A stretch of DNA of 64,000 bases, from assembly GCA_039105265.1 (NCBI GenBank), contig JAPFFF010000002.1, positions 6,014,001 to 6,078,000 on the forward strand. The letters are read 5' to 3'. This DNA comes from Tritrichomonas musculus. Taxonomy: Eukaryota; Parabasalia; Tritrichomonadida; Tritrichomonadidae. Under the pieces are notes generated by a model. That model was not told where the DNA came from. It searched no databases and saw nothing but the letters and a program-made list of their open reading frames with translations. The position numbers and the translations under genes were made by a program. This document shows, one piece after another, positions 37,504 to 48,332 of this stretch (its first letter is position 1; each line of letters begins with the position of its first letter).

Positions 37504-38692
37504 TTAGTGAGACATTTTATGTATTGAATCTTTTGAAAAAGTTACATTATTATTTATAAACTGATATTTTAGTTTACTAAATGAACGGGTTAAATAAATC
37601 AACGATCTTTTCTCTGTTCTGGATGATTTGATATTACATTCAAAATTGCAGTCAATAATCAATAATGAACATCTATCATTAATGATTGAATAAATGTCAT
37701 TGACCTCGGTTGCATCATTATCAATAAAAGTACATTCTTTTATTTCCACTTTGAAGAAGATAAGGCACATCCACTACAAACTGCTGTTAGAGGGGAAAAG
37801 AAAGTATTTTTAGTGAAATTGGATTTGACTCAATTGATCACAGAATTAGCCACGAGAACATTCCCATGAATAAAATATTTATTCATTTCGCTCGTATTAT
37901 TATAAAAAATACAATTATCGAGATTCATAATCTTTTCTGTATCAATAAAACCGCCCATTACAACTTCAAATACCATTTCACATTTTATACAATTGTTTGA
38001 AAGGTTACAATTTGAAAAAAATTGCATTGAATTACAATAAATAAGACCACCACGAACCTCTGATATTTGATTTTTAATGTAATTGTTTATAAATGCGCAG
38101 TATTTAATGCCAATGCACTTTCTGAAATAAAGAATGCCTCCAGTTAAATAACTTGCGTAATTTTTGGAAGTTGTTCCTATTGAAAAGACAGTTATAAATA
38201 TTACAATTGCTATTTTCTCGATTATTATCAATATGAAGAGCTGTACCTTTTACGTTAGAAAACATTAAATTGACTGATATTGTATTATTTGTAAAATTAC
38301 AATTATTAATTATATCTTGAGAATTTTTTGAAAATATTGCACAACCGAAGGAATCATTTTGATTTAATGCTAAGTGTATTATTAATAAAATTGGTAAAAC
38401 TAAATGAGATAATTGAATTATCCATGCATATCGCACGACCATGTATAGCTGATTGATATCCATATAAAAAATTATTTATAGATAAACATGATGAAAAGGT
38501 CGTCATTTTGGTGTCATAACAAGAGACAGCTCCACCATTACTGAAATTAAAAGAGTTGAGATTATCATAACGTTCTATAATTTTAGTATTTGCTTTAAAA
38601 TCTGGATCACTTTCTTTCCAATTAAAATGATTTGGAATAGATATGTTGGAATTTGAAATAGGCAAAACTATATTAAAAAGGAAAATCATCAT
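37504..38692 (-). pseudogene. Decayed Pmp-like beta-helix gene
   Basis: Four overlapping minus-strand frames together cover a beta-helix protein. The first begins with a signal peptide (MMIFLFNIVLPISNSNIS) and has NGGAVSCYDTKMTTFSSCLS; the next has GCAIFSKNSQDIINNCNFTN and GTALHIDNNRENSNCNIYNC; then GGILYFRKCIGIKYCAFINN and RGGLIYCNSMQFFSNCNLSN; last VEIKECTFIDNDATEVNDIY. The GGA/GG(I/L)+Y pattern with FxNN turns matches Pmp/beta-helix surface proteins like the one at 30605. At least three frame changes separate the pieces and no transmembrane tail is found, so it is dead. Confidence 0.7.
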
Positions 38693-39270
38693 ATTAAAAA
38701 AGAATTGATTTAAATTCTTATCAAAAACCTCGGGGAAATGAGGTTTTCCAATTAAAAGCTATTGAATATTTTTCTTCATTAAATCAAATCAATGAAACTT
38801 GAATTTGTATGAATTATCTTATCATGAGAAAGCATTGATTTTTAATCGAAGAACATGAAAAACACATGACTATTATATATAAATGCTTTTTTTTTTTTTT
38901 TTTTTTTTTTTTTTTGTGAGCAATCTCGGTCATCTTTTTTAACAATTATTTTTTTAATGCAAAAGAAATATCAGTATTTCTTTTCTTTTTATCAAGGTAT
39001 CATTGAGTAAAACAATCAATATTTTTATTCATTGTTTATTTGAAATATTGGATTCATTCAAAAAATTGAAATAATTATTTTTAAAAACATTTATTTCTAG
39101 AAAAGAATTGGGAAATGGAAATTCTTTTTTTGATAGAGTATTTCTAGCAAGGACAAGATGGTCTGTATTGTTAGGAATGGAAATATATAAATCATTAAAA
39201 TTATAGTTTTAGTTTTAAAAATCGGTTACGGTCAATTTTTAAAAAAAAAAAAAAAAAAATACAAAAAATT
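38693..39270. other. Intergenic DNA with a long poly-T tract
   Basis: AT-rich. A run of about 29 T lies at 38888-38916; a poly-A run at 39240-39259 is the Pol III terminator of the tRNA that follows on the minus strand. Confidence 0.5.
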
Positions 39271-39349
39271 ACTTTGGACTTGATTCGCACACGCGACCTT
39301 AGGCTCATGAGACCTACGCTCTGACTCCTGAGCTACCAAAGTTTCTTGT
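39214..39349 (-). repeat. Copy 1 of a duplicated tRNA-Met segment
   Basis: Matches 39529-39652 across the tRNA and its 3' flank (AAAAATCGGTTA, then GGTCAATT and an A-run); copies differ mainly in A-run length and a few bases. Spaced about 310 bp, same orientation. Confidence 0.75.
39271..39342 (-). tRNA. tRNA-Met (CAU), T stem with one mismatch
   Basis: 72-nt cloverleaf on the minus strand: acceptor ACTTTGG pairs fully with CCAAAGT, D arm GCTC/GAGC, anticodon loop CTCATGA (anticodon CAT). T stem GCGTG faces CAAGT, giving one mismatch and one wobble, so this copy may be less fit than the one at 39574. Downstream T-runs are a Pol III terminator. U54-type T loop suggests the elongator, with low certainty. 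Confidence 0.8.
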
Positions 39350-39528
39350 TATAATTTAAATAATAGTGAGTTTATTAATTAATCAAAAAATATTCAAACC
39401 AAATCTAATTTTCAAACAATCAAATCAAATCCAATAATTACGCATTTCTACATTTAAATAAGAATTAAAGGAAAAGCTTTTTATTTGGTGATTATTGTAA
39501 TTGATATGAGATTTATTAAATACCTTGC

Positions 39529-39652
39529 TTTAAAAATCGGTTATGGTCAATTAAAAAAAAAATACAAAAAATTACTTTGGGCGTGATTCGCACACGCGAC
39601 CTTAGGCTCATGAGACCTACGCTCTGACTCCTGAGCTACCAAAGTTTCTTGT
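39529..39652 (-). repeat. Copy 2 of a duplicated tRNA-Met segment
   Basis: Second member of the direct duplication described at 39214-39349; contains the better-paired tRNA. Confidence 0.75.
39574..39645 (-). tRNA. tRNA-Met (CAU)
   Basis: Same 72-nt gene as at 39271 but with a perfect T stem, GCGTG/CACGC. Acceptor 7 bp, D stem GCTC/GAGC, anticodon CAT in loop CTCATGA. Followed on the minus strand by TTTTTT and a longer T-run (terminator). Confidence 0.9.
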
Positions 39653-39724
39653 AATATTTAATTATTTCATGTAATTAAAAAAAAAAAAACTTTATTTTAC
39701 GAAAAAAGAATTTATTTAAACTGG

Positions 39725-40573
39725 TCAGTCAAAAAGCTTATCTTTGACCTGCTTGACAACTCTCTCAACTGTTTCTGGTTCTTGTTGTGAGGCAAACGCT
39801 GTTTTTCCTTTGTCCATTCCAGCAATAATATTCATATCTTCTTCGCTTAATTGGAAATCGAAGACTTCAAAGTTTTCTTTTATGTGTTGGAGATTAGATG
39901 ACTTTGGAATGACAACAATTCCTCTTTGAAGCTGCCAGCGGAGTATAACTTGAGCGATCGATTTGTTATATTTCTTCCCAATCTGAGCTAATGTAGGATT
40001 CGTGAAGAAATCGCATAAGCCTTCACCAAAAGGGGACCAACCTTCTATCTGTACATTATATTTTTGCATCCATTTTTGATCTTCTTTTCTTTGATAATAA
40101 GGATGAAGCTCAATTTGATTAACCATTGGTTGGATTCGATTAAAAGAGCATAAATCTATAAGACGGTCTGGATAAAAATTAGATACTCCAATTGCTTTAA
40201 GCTTTCCTTGATCATATAATTCTTCCAAAGCTCTCCAAGCACCATAATAATCAGAAAATGCTTGGTGTAATAACATTAAATCAATATAATCTGTTTTTAA
40301 CTTACGTAAAGATTCAATAACAGATTTTTTAGTTTCCTCATATCCAAAATGAGAGGTCCAAACTTTTCCAGTAATAAAAATTTCATTTCGAGGTATTCCT
40401 GATTTCGCTATTGCATTTCCGACCAATTCTTCGTTAAGATAGCATTGAGCTGTATCAAAATGACGATATCCAACCTTAAGAGCTTCTAAAATGCATTCTT
40501 CTTGTGAAACTTGATATACTCCATATCCTAATTGCGGCATTTTTATGCCATTTGAAAGTGTTACGAATTGCAT
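39725..40573 (-). CDS. Aldo/keto reductase
   Basis: 282 residues, full length for the bacterial-type AKR group (2,5-diketogluconate/methylglyoxal reductase-like). It reduces carbonyls with NAD(P)H in the cytosol. Tetrad residues are visible: Asp40 (YRHFDTAQ), Tyr45 (QCYLNEELVG), Lys70 (FITGKVW), His103 (LMLLHQ). The (beta/alpha)8 strands LKAIGVSNFYPDRLIDL, NQIELHPYYQR, EGWSPFGEG and the cofactor loop VVIPKSSNLQHIKEN are in place. No intron or lesion. Trichomonad enzymes of this type are often of bacterial origin; here that is only suspected. Confidence 0.93.
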   Translation of the reverse strand: MQFVTLSNGIKMPQLGYGVYQVSQEECILEALKVGYRHFDTAQCYLNEELVGNAIAKSGIPRNEIFITGKVWTSHFGYEETKKSVIESLRKLKTDYIDLMLLHQAFSDYYGAWRALEELYDQGKLKAIGVSNFYPDRLIDLCSFNRIQPMVNQIELHPYYQRKEDQKWMQKYNVQIEGWSPFGEGLCDFFTNPTLAQIGKKYNKSIAQVILRWQLQRGIVVIPKSSNLQHIKENFEVFDFQLSEEDMNIIAGMDKGKTAFASQQEPETVERVVKQVKDKLFD

Positions 40574-40644
40574 TGATTTTTAAAAAAATTACAAAGGTGA
40601 AAATTCAATGACATGATTGAAAAAGTTTCATAACCTTTTATTAA

Positions 40645-40663
40645 GGGTAAAGTTGGCTTTTCT
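40645..40663 (+). repeat. Left TIR of the TTAA element
   Basis: 19 bp, exact inverse of 45765-45783, preceded by TTAA. Confidence 0.8.
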
Positions 40664-42229
40664 CAACTTTTCCCCACTTTTTGTAATATCTTTCAAAATA
40701 TTCTATGAGTTTTTGCTAATGGCAAATTAGAAATTCCTTTAAAATATGATAAATATTTATATATCTTTTCAAATAAAAATTTTAAATTAATTATTTTATA
40801 TATATATACATTAATATATATATTTGATTTGTTTAATGTTTTGTTAAAATATATTTTATATTATAAACAAGAGAATTTGTAAAAATATCAATTTTTTTAC
40901 ATTTCAATTGCCTCAAATAATTGAATAAAAAAAACATTCTTTCAAAAAATTGAGAATATTTTTCATTTATATAAAAATACTTTTATTTAGCCATTTTGAA
41001 TATCTATAAATATATATGATATCTAAATATTTAATATATTTTGTTGCGTGCTAATATACAATTATAGATTATATTTGTTCAAAAATTAAACATAATTGTC
41101 AGATTATCTCTATATTTTTCTGGCATAAAGAATTAAATATTATATCTAGGTAATAAATATAATATTATATGACATAGATTGATCAAATATCTTTATTTTA
41201 TGCCAGTATTTATAAATTAAATTAATTAAATTTTTATCAAATACTCCAATGATATGATTATTAATGTAATATTTATAAATATAACATTATAAATAAATAT
41301 TAATAGTTGATCCAATTTATATCCAAAGATACTAATAAAAAAATAATCAAATAAATTCTATATATTATATTTCAGTTTTTGAATTAAAATAAGGGTTAGC
41401 ACTCTCAAAATTAGTAATTCTTTCTCACAAATTGTATAAATATTATCATGCAAATATAACTATTATTTTGATTGATTATATTAATTAATAAAAAACAAAT
41501 CTGTTATAAATTTCATATTTTGAGAAAAAATTAATAATTTAAACTGATTTTGAATTCATATGTTTTTATCTCTTTATATAGTTAATTAGCATATTATCAA
41601 TATTATTAATTAAACATATATATAAATTGTTTATATATATATATCAAATATATATATGTAATATAATTTTTTTTAAGGATCTTGAAATAAAAAACTTTAA
41701 ATAAAAAAAAAAACGATTACTTTTTTCGATTATTTATCATTTGGGAAAATTCAAATTTGAATTCTCCAAATTCGAACAAAGAGTCCATGAACAGCAATCA
41801 AAATACCAAAAAAAAATCAACAAAAGAGTCTAACCTTTCATATTCTTTCAGTTTTTTCAAATCCATATGTATATCCCATACAATAGGTTCTTGACCAAAC
41901 GCCAGTTATACTACTATTGATCTCCTATTTATCTCTAGTTTCATATCCAAGTGTTAAAAACCTCTAGAAATGCTTCTATCATCCATATTTTTCAATATTT
42001 TTTTTCTTTTATTTTCATAAGATTAAAAATGTAAACCATAGAAAAATACATATAATTTGTATAAACTTTTGAATTTTATTTTTTTTTTATTTTTAAAATA
42101 TCTCTTATAGAATAAATAGATTTATATAAACATAATAAAGCAAAAGATATGGAGAATAAAAAGTAAATAAATGTAATAAGAAGAATGTTTATTATCAAAT
42201 AATTGTTTGATGATCATCAATTGATTTCG

Positions 42230-43717
42230 TCAAACAAGCTTAAAAGAAAATCTTTTTTGAATTAAAATGTTCATGTTGACTAGTCTGGTTACCTGCGATC
42301 TAATTACGAATTGAGGTCGAGCATATTTGCTTGTGTCAAAGTATGTAGTAATATATTTCATTATTTTGTTGTACGGCACAAATGGCTTATCTTCAGTGGC
42401 TAATGCTGATATAGCATCAATAATCAATTGCTGTACGGGTGAAAACTTCCCTTTTCGTCTTTTGTTTCGCACATCCATTGAAGAAATATCTTCAAGCATG
42501 TCATCAGCATAATTGTGTACCATCTTATCTTTTGAACTGACTTTGTACTTATTGGCTTTTATTTTTCTTTTGATTGCTCTTTTCTTTTTATATGCATCTG
42601 TTTTTGTTGTTGTGGCTTTCTTTCTTTTTGTTTCTACCAAAGCTTTTTCATGTAACATTACATGATTAGGAAGTGTTAACTGAAAAGAATCAAAGATCGC
42701 TTTTTTCCAATATGGAACATTCCATTTGATGATTGATACATATGCACGGATTCTCCAGCTAATTCTAAAGGCTGTGTTTTTGCTGGCTATTGAAGCACGA
42801 GAATGGTTAAACGACTCAATTGGGTTGGTAGTATACTCTGGATCAACTTTACTAAATGTATCAGATATGTCTGAGATTAATTCATCTAGTGTTTTTAATG
42901 CTTTAGCATTATATTCTGGGTCCAGATCCTCATGTTCAATAAAATAGTTTGGCATGCTTTCCCATTTCTGGAGTTTTTCTTCATTATTAAAATTTTTGTC
43001 ATGTAGTAAAATTGAAAAAAAATTTTGAATTAATTCATTAAGGTTTTTCAAATCTTGATCGTTCATGCAAATTTGATTTATAATTTTCTTGGTTTTTTTG
43101 CATAAATGATTTGTGTCAAATTTAATTTTGGCAAGAGGAAGTTTTTCTGATATTAATTTATGATCTGTGAGATCGCAATCATGAATGAAAGTTAGATTGC
43201 TTAAGGAGTCTATTTGTGTCCTTTCGATGATATGGTTCAATGAAATGCCTTCCATATTTTTTGAATGCTTTTCTGTGGAACTTAAAGAGGCAGCTTGTTC
43301 TTTCCCATGGTGAACAAGATGGAAACAAATAATGAAGTTAGTCTTTAAATCCATTAAAATTCCAAGGCAGTGTTGACCATTTCTTCGGTGGCTCCACGAA
43401 GCATCGAAGCCTAATTTTATTTGAGTGGTTTTTTTCAGTTCATCCAATTTTTCTTGGCAAACTTTTTCGGCTAAATCTCTGAGTACAATATCAATTAAAA
43501 ACAAGTAATCATAATATATTGTTCTTGATATTATGTATTTCTCTGTCATAGAACAATAAGATTCAATTCCTTCATAGCCATATCCATTGATAATGATTGA
43601 TAATATCTCTTTCAAGTTTCTTTTGATCTTTTCAATGTTTTTTGGTTTGTGTACATTTCTTTCTAATAATTCTTGAAAAGTTGAATGTCTTAATGTATGT
43701 TGATTCATGAAAAACAA
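42230..43717 (-). CDS. DDE transposase of the TTAA element (Kolobok/MULE-like)
   Basis: 495 residues, open. Candidate catalytic acids: Asp105 in IKLGFDASWSHRRNGQHCLG, Asp180 or 182 in LTFIHDCDLTDHKLISE, Glu301 in YTTNPIESFNHSRASIASKN. Between them KFDTNHLCKKTKKIINQ is the usual D-x-NH-x-x-K element of this superfamily. The C-terminus is Lys-rich (KKKRAIKRKIKANKYK) and ends with a winged-helix-like segment (ARPQFVIRSQVTRLVNMNIL). It lies within TTAA/TIR borders, so it probably is that element's own transposase rather than a host gene. The N-terminus lacks an obvious zinc finger. Confidence 0.75.
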   Translation of the reverse strand: MFFMNQHTLRHSTFQELLERNVHKPKNIEKIKRNLKEILSIIINGYGYEGIESYCSMTEKYIISRTIYYDYLFLIDIVLRDLAEKVCQEKLDELKKTTQIKLGFDASWSHRRNGQHCLGILMDLKTNFIICFHLVHHGKEQAASLSSTEKHSKNMEGISLNHIIERTQIDSLSNLTFIHDCDLTDHKLISEKLPLAKIKFDTNHLCKKTKKIINQICMNDQDLKNLNELIQNFFSILLHDKNFNNEEKLQKWESMPNYFIEHEDLDPEYNAKALKTLDELISDISDTFSKVDPEYTTNPIESFNHSRASIASKNTAFRISWRIRAYVSIIKWNVPYWKKAIFDSFQLTLPNHVMLHEKALVETKRKKATTTKTDAYKKKRAIKRKIKANKYKVSSKDKMVHNYADDMLEDISSMDVRNKRRKGKFSPVQQLIIDAISALATEDKPFVPYNKIMKYITTYFDTSKYARPQFVIRSQVTRLVNMNILIQKRFSFKLV

Positions 43718-45764
43718 TAAAAGTGAAGTAAATATAAACTAAAATTTTTGAACTTCACAAAAAGTCATAAGTAATAAAATTTTCTTTGAAATTTTCACAA
43801 CTTTCTCAAAAGTCAGAACATAGATAATTGAATGTTAATTTTTTATTATTTCATTCAATTGTTTCTATCTTAAAAAATAAATCATAATAAAAAATGCTTT
43901 TGTTCTACAAATATGCATGACAAATTTGTATATATATTAATTCAATGATAAAGTATTTTGAAAATGCTGCATTAAGTTATTTTAATTAAAATTATTAAGA
44001 GGATATTTGAATTCATATAACTTTTCAATAATTTCAAAGCCTATGAGAATATATTTTCAATAAAGTTTTGTATAAAAAAAAATAAATCTAATTCAAAACT
44101 TTATATTTATATTATTTCATTTTTAACCATATTTCCATTAACATATTATCGATAATTTTTTTTTTTACTTTTTAATACTTTTTTTAAAAGGATTGTCTCA
44201 AATTTTTATTTTTTTAATAATCTTGCTTGATATGTACTATTTTCAAATTCAAATTAAATAAAAAATAAGGAATATAAAAAAATTCTTACAATTTTAGAGA
44301 GGAATAATCGAAGATAATCCAATTTTATGAATTTTTTCTAAAAAGAAAATATTTGATAAATCTATAAAAAAGCATGAATAGATATTCACGCTTTTTAATA
44401 TTTCAGGATTTATCAAAAAGTTTCTCATTGACCGTGTATAAACTGAAAAAGTTCTAAAAACTATTTTCAGATAAACTTTTTCTAATTACTCAGCCAATTA
44501 AAAATAGAAATTAAAATCATCTAAATAAAAAAAAAAAAGTAAAATGTTAAAAAAAAATTTTTTTGCCTGAAATAAAAAATTGATTTTAAAAACATCTTAT
44601 ATTTATGACCATATTACTAGATATCAAATAATTTATTTAAAATTGTTATTATTATTATAAGATATGCTTATTTATATATATTTCCAAAAATTGAAATAAA
44701 AACCTAAAATTATTTTTAATACTATTCAATTGTATCAAAAGTTAAAATAATTAAAATGGCCATTATCACGATTTAAATAGTGATAAAATGATATATTCAT
44801 TTTAATTTATTATAATTAAATAATATAATAAGTATATTATATGTTAGTAAATATATTAATTAATATAATAAATAGATAAGAGCAATAATAAATTTTAGTT
44901 AAAATTTTAATTTTAATTCAAATTTTACAATTATCCATTATTTTTATAAAAACTGATTTCATTCCAAAACGCTTTTTTTTCGTTTTCAAGGCAATATATT
45001 GATTTCAAAATCAAATTAGGGTATTTGTTATGCAGTATTAAATACGATAAAAACATTTTATTACGAAATGCTGCAATTTTCATTATCCAAATTTTTCAAT
45101 TGTTTGCTTTTCAACTATTGTATCAAGCATTTTTAATCAATACATTTGGTATCGATTATATATACACTTTAATGATTTCTAACAATTCTCCTTCTACAAG
45201 AGCCGACTTGAAAAATAAAAATTTTCATGTTGTAAAATCAAAATTATTTTATCCCTACCAAAAAAATGTATTTTTTAGTGTTGACATCAAATATGGATGT
45301 AAAATATTCATATTAAAAAAATATTTCATCCAAATTCCATGAGGACTAGCAGATCAAGAATTGGTGTTTTCAAAATTATAAAAAAATTCATTATTTCTCA
45401 TCATCTACGTAGCATTGTTTAACAATAATTGACAAATATTTATAGATGCATGGCATATATATATAATATCATAATTTTATTAATAAAAAACCATTCAAGT
45501 AATAATTGCATAATCCTAATTTTTGTTATTTTATTTTTTTCCTTTTTTATTCATTTTTCTGAGAAAAATACAAAATTTAGAATATTTTACGTTCATCTGT
45601 GTTGATTAGAAGTTGAAAATTTGATTTGATAGCTCTGTGGAGCTCCTTTTTTTCTGTACATTTGAATGCCCCTCAGAAAAGATTGAATTTGCATAGAAAT
45701 AAATTCAATGATCATACAATTCATTCAAGCAGCACATAGAATAAATTAAAAGATTTCAAAAAAA
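43718..45764. other. Non-coding part of the TTAA element
   Basis: About 2 kb of AT-rich DNA up to the right TIR. A 105-codon plus-strand frame at 45025-45342 has noise-like composition and is not called. Confidence 0.4.
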
Positions 45765-45783
45765 AGAAAAGCCAACTTTACCC
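45765..45783 (-). repeat. Right TIR of the TTAA element
   Basis: 19 bp, exact inverse of 40645-40663, followed by TTAA. Confidence 0.8.
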
Positions 45784-45938
45784 TTAAAAATCTCTTTTTT
45801 TTTTTTTGAGAAGAATCTCTTTTTTTTTTTTTCTGATATTTTAAATATATAAATGAGAAATCTGATATTACATTTAATTTATTAAATATTCTAAAAAAAG
45901 ATGTTTTATTTTTTTGGGAGAAATTGGTATTTTTCAAG

Positions 45939-46069
45939 CTAGGCTTTTGTGTCCGAAATTTTTTTTCTCAAAAAGTTTCGAAAAATGTCCTAAAAGTATC
46001 CAAATTGGATATTTTTGGATAATTTTTTTAACTTTTTGAATATAAAAAATTTCGGACACAAAAGCCTAG
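45939..46069. mobile_element. 131-bp MITE with 8-bp target duplication
   Basis: Ends are CTAGGCTTTTGTGTCCGAAA and its exact inverse, extending to 26 bp of perfect pairing and, with small differences, to about 47 bp. TTTTCAAG stands directly on both sides (45931-45938 and 46070-46077). No coding capacity. The 8-bp TSD fits hAT, P or Merlin-type transposases; the end sequence does not settle which. Confidence 0.85.
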
Positions 46070-46173
46070 TTTTCAAGTGAGAAAATTTTTTCTCTAAGAG
46101 TATATTTCTCATATTGCATTTTTAATTTTTATCTGAAATAATCATTAATTTGAAAAAAAATACATTTAGTTTG

Positions 46174-46689
46174 CAGGGATGGTCAATGTTGACAAAATTG
46201 ATCAACGGCGTCACTTTTTTGGTGGCTCGTTGTCAACGTTAACTTCGTTATTTCAACGCCAACGATCAACGATAAGTATTTCGTTGAAATTGATCGTCCA
46301 AAAAAATGGCACTTTTTTATTTCTATCGTCGTTGATTTAAAATTAAATTATCATTTCTGTAACATATATATATTTGGTATTTATATAGATATGATAATGA
46401 TATTTACTATTTTTTTCAAAATAATAATATTTTATTAAATCATACCAAATATAAATTGAATCGATAAAGTTTTTTTTTCAGAAAAAGTTGTCTCTCAAAA
46501 AAATTCAACTTTTCAAAGAGCATAACGTCAACTTAATTCATTGATTCAACATTTTTTCAGCGTTAACATGTCGTTATGACCAAATTGAAACGGTTATAAT
46601 CAATTGCCTTAATGTCGTTGATGTTGACATTCAATTCAACGATATAACATTTTGTTCAACGATTTTAACGTCAACGTTGGCCAACCCTG
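46174..46689. mobile_element. 516-bp hAT-type MITE
   Basis: Ends CAGGGATGGTCAATGTTGAC and, inverted, CAGGGTTGGCCAACGTTGAC (17 of 20 match), flanked by TTAGTTTG on both sides (46166-46173, 46690-46697). The CAGGG-TGG terminus with an 8-bp TSD is typical of hAT. The interior carries many CAACG/CGTTG words on both strands near the ends, as expected for subterminal transposase sites. No gene. It lies 97 bp from the 131-bp MITE. Confidence 0.87.
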
Positions 46690-46697
46690 TTAGTTTG

Positions 46698-48332
46698 AAA
46701 AAAAACTATAAATTATTATCATAAAGAAATTTTAATTCCATAATTTAAATATAAACATAATATTTGAATAACTTAATCAATTTTTTTGGAGCAAAGTACT
46801 TCAATTCCAGAAAAAATAAAATCTTTTTTATATCTACTACTTGTCTCATGATCAGTGTTTTATACATGATAAAAAACATATTAAATCATCATACATAAAT
46901 ATGTATGAACAAATATTTTCTTTTTCTATTTAGCTAATGGAAAAATCAAATTTACAAAAAAAAGATTAAAACATGATGCTTCCATTTAATGAAATTGGAC
47001 AGATTTGAAAAGAAATCCTTGGTTTACATGATAATTTTGAAATTTCTTTCATAAAAGATCTGAATACTCTTCGAGTGCATTTTAATTATTTGATATATGA
47101 TTACTTTCACTATTTTAACGTGATAATAATATAAATACTCCCAAAACAAAGATTTTTTTTGTTTTTGTTTTTTATGCTTGTTTTCTGCTAAATTTTTAAT
47201 ATTATTCTATTTTTGAGAAAATCTTTTCCTTTTTTTCATAAATGTATAGCAAAACCTACAAAGAAAGTACGAATAATATTCATATTATTCAATAATACTA
47301 ATTTATTAAACACTGATAAATATTTTAATAATATTAATAAAGATAAAATACTTTCTGCTCTTTAAAATCTGAATATTGCCTTCAATTAATTTATTCTTAT
47401 TCACACAAGTATGATTTTTCAGTATTATGAACATATTCTTTAAATGCTATCCAAATACAACAAATTTTGGAATTTCTGACTCAGAAATTCTGAGTGCCTT
47501 TTTGACAAATTTCAATGTCATATCATGACTCTCAATTTTTTAATTTCAATTGAAATTAATATTTTTCTGAGATATCAATTGTCATTGAATTTTTCTCAAT
47601 AAAAACGACTTTTTTTTCAGGAAAGATTAACAAGATTTTATGCTATTTTTGGAAAGCATAATTGTTATGCTATTTTTTGATAATTTACAAACTAATGAAA
47701 TATAAATGACAATCTAGAAAAATTGCCGCAACAGTTTTTTTAAAGAAATAATTGAATATTTATATAATGATAATCTTTATTAATACCTTTCAATAAACGT
47801 GATATACAAATAAGTAGCATGCATACTTTTAAAAAAAATGTACATTACGTAGTTTAAGAGTAATATTTTATTATATCTTATATTCAACTAAATATTTTAA
47901 TTTAGTATTAAGTTAAAATATGATATTTTTGCATTGTACTAAATTATTTATTTCATTAAGGAATCAGAGAATTGGATTTCCATTCAGATTCATCCAAAAA
48001 TTTATGTCAAGAGATAGCTCTCAATTTTTTTTTGAATGTCATCATATGTCTCTGAATTTATTATTTTCAGAGGTATCCTTTGACAAAGATTTTCTCTTTT
48101 ATGAAATTATCATTTTTAGTCTTATTCTCCATCTTCAAATATATTTTCATAATGAGTCTCAAATCAAAATGAATAAAGCTTATTAAATTTTAAGGTAATT
48201 GATTATTAATATTTATTCCAGGATGAAGCAAATATATTTTAATATTTGCTAAACATTTAAATATGTAAATAAACAACATAGAAATATCTTATTTAATTTT
48301 GTTTTTATCAAATAAATTTTATTTAATATGAT
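46698..48332. other. AT-rich intergenic DNA
   Basis: No convincing gene; an 88-codon plus-strand frame at 47920-48186 is Phe/Ile-rich and not supported. No repeat or RNA seen. Confidence 0.4.

Larger units (their letters stand above)
40645..45783 (-). mobile_element. Kolobok-like DNA transposon, 5.1 kb, TTAA target sites
   Basis: Perfect 19-bp TIRs, GGGTAAAGTTGGCTTTTCT at 40645-40663 and its inverse at 45765-45783, each bordered outside by TTAA (40641-40644, 45784-45787). A TTAA duplication is used by Kolobok and piggyBac; the transposase inside (42230-43717) does not look like piggyBac, so Kolobok-like is the better call. Only about 1.5 of 5.1 kb is coding; the rest is AT-rich, and it could contain older insertions. 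Confidence 0.75.

Noticed and set aside
42230-43717. piggyBac transposase
   Set aside because: TTAA sites fit piggyBac, but the catalytic surroundings (GFDASWSH, DTNHLCKK, TNPIESFNH) resemble the Kolobok/MULE type instead.
45025-45342. 105-codon frame in the TTAA element
   Set aside because: Phe/Ile/Lys-rich with no domain; probably chance.
47920-48186. 88-codon plus-strand frame
   Set aside because: Hydrophobic noise composition, no promoter or relative seen.
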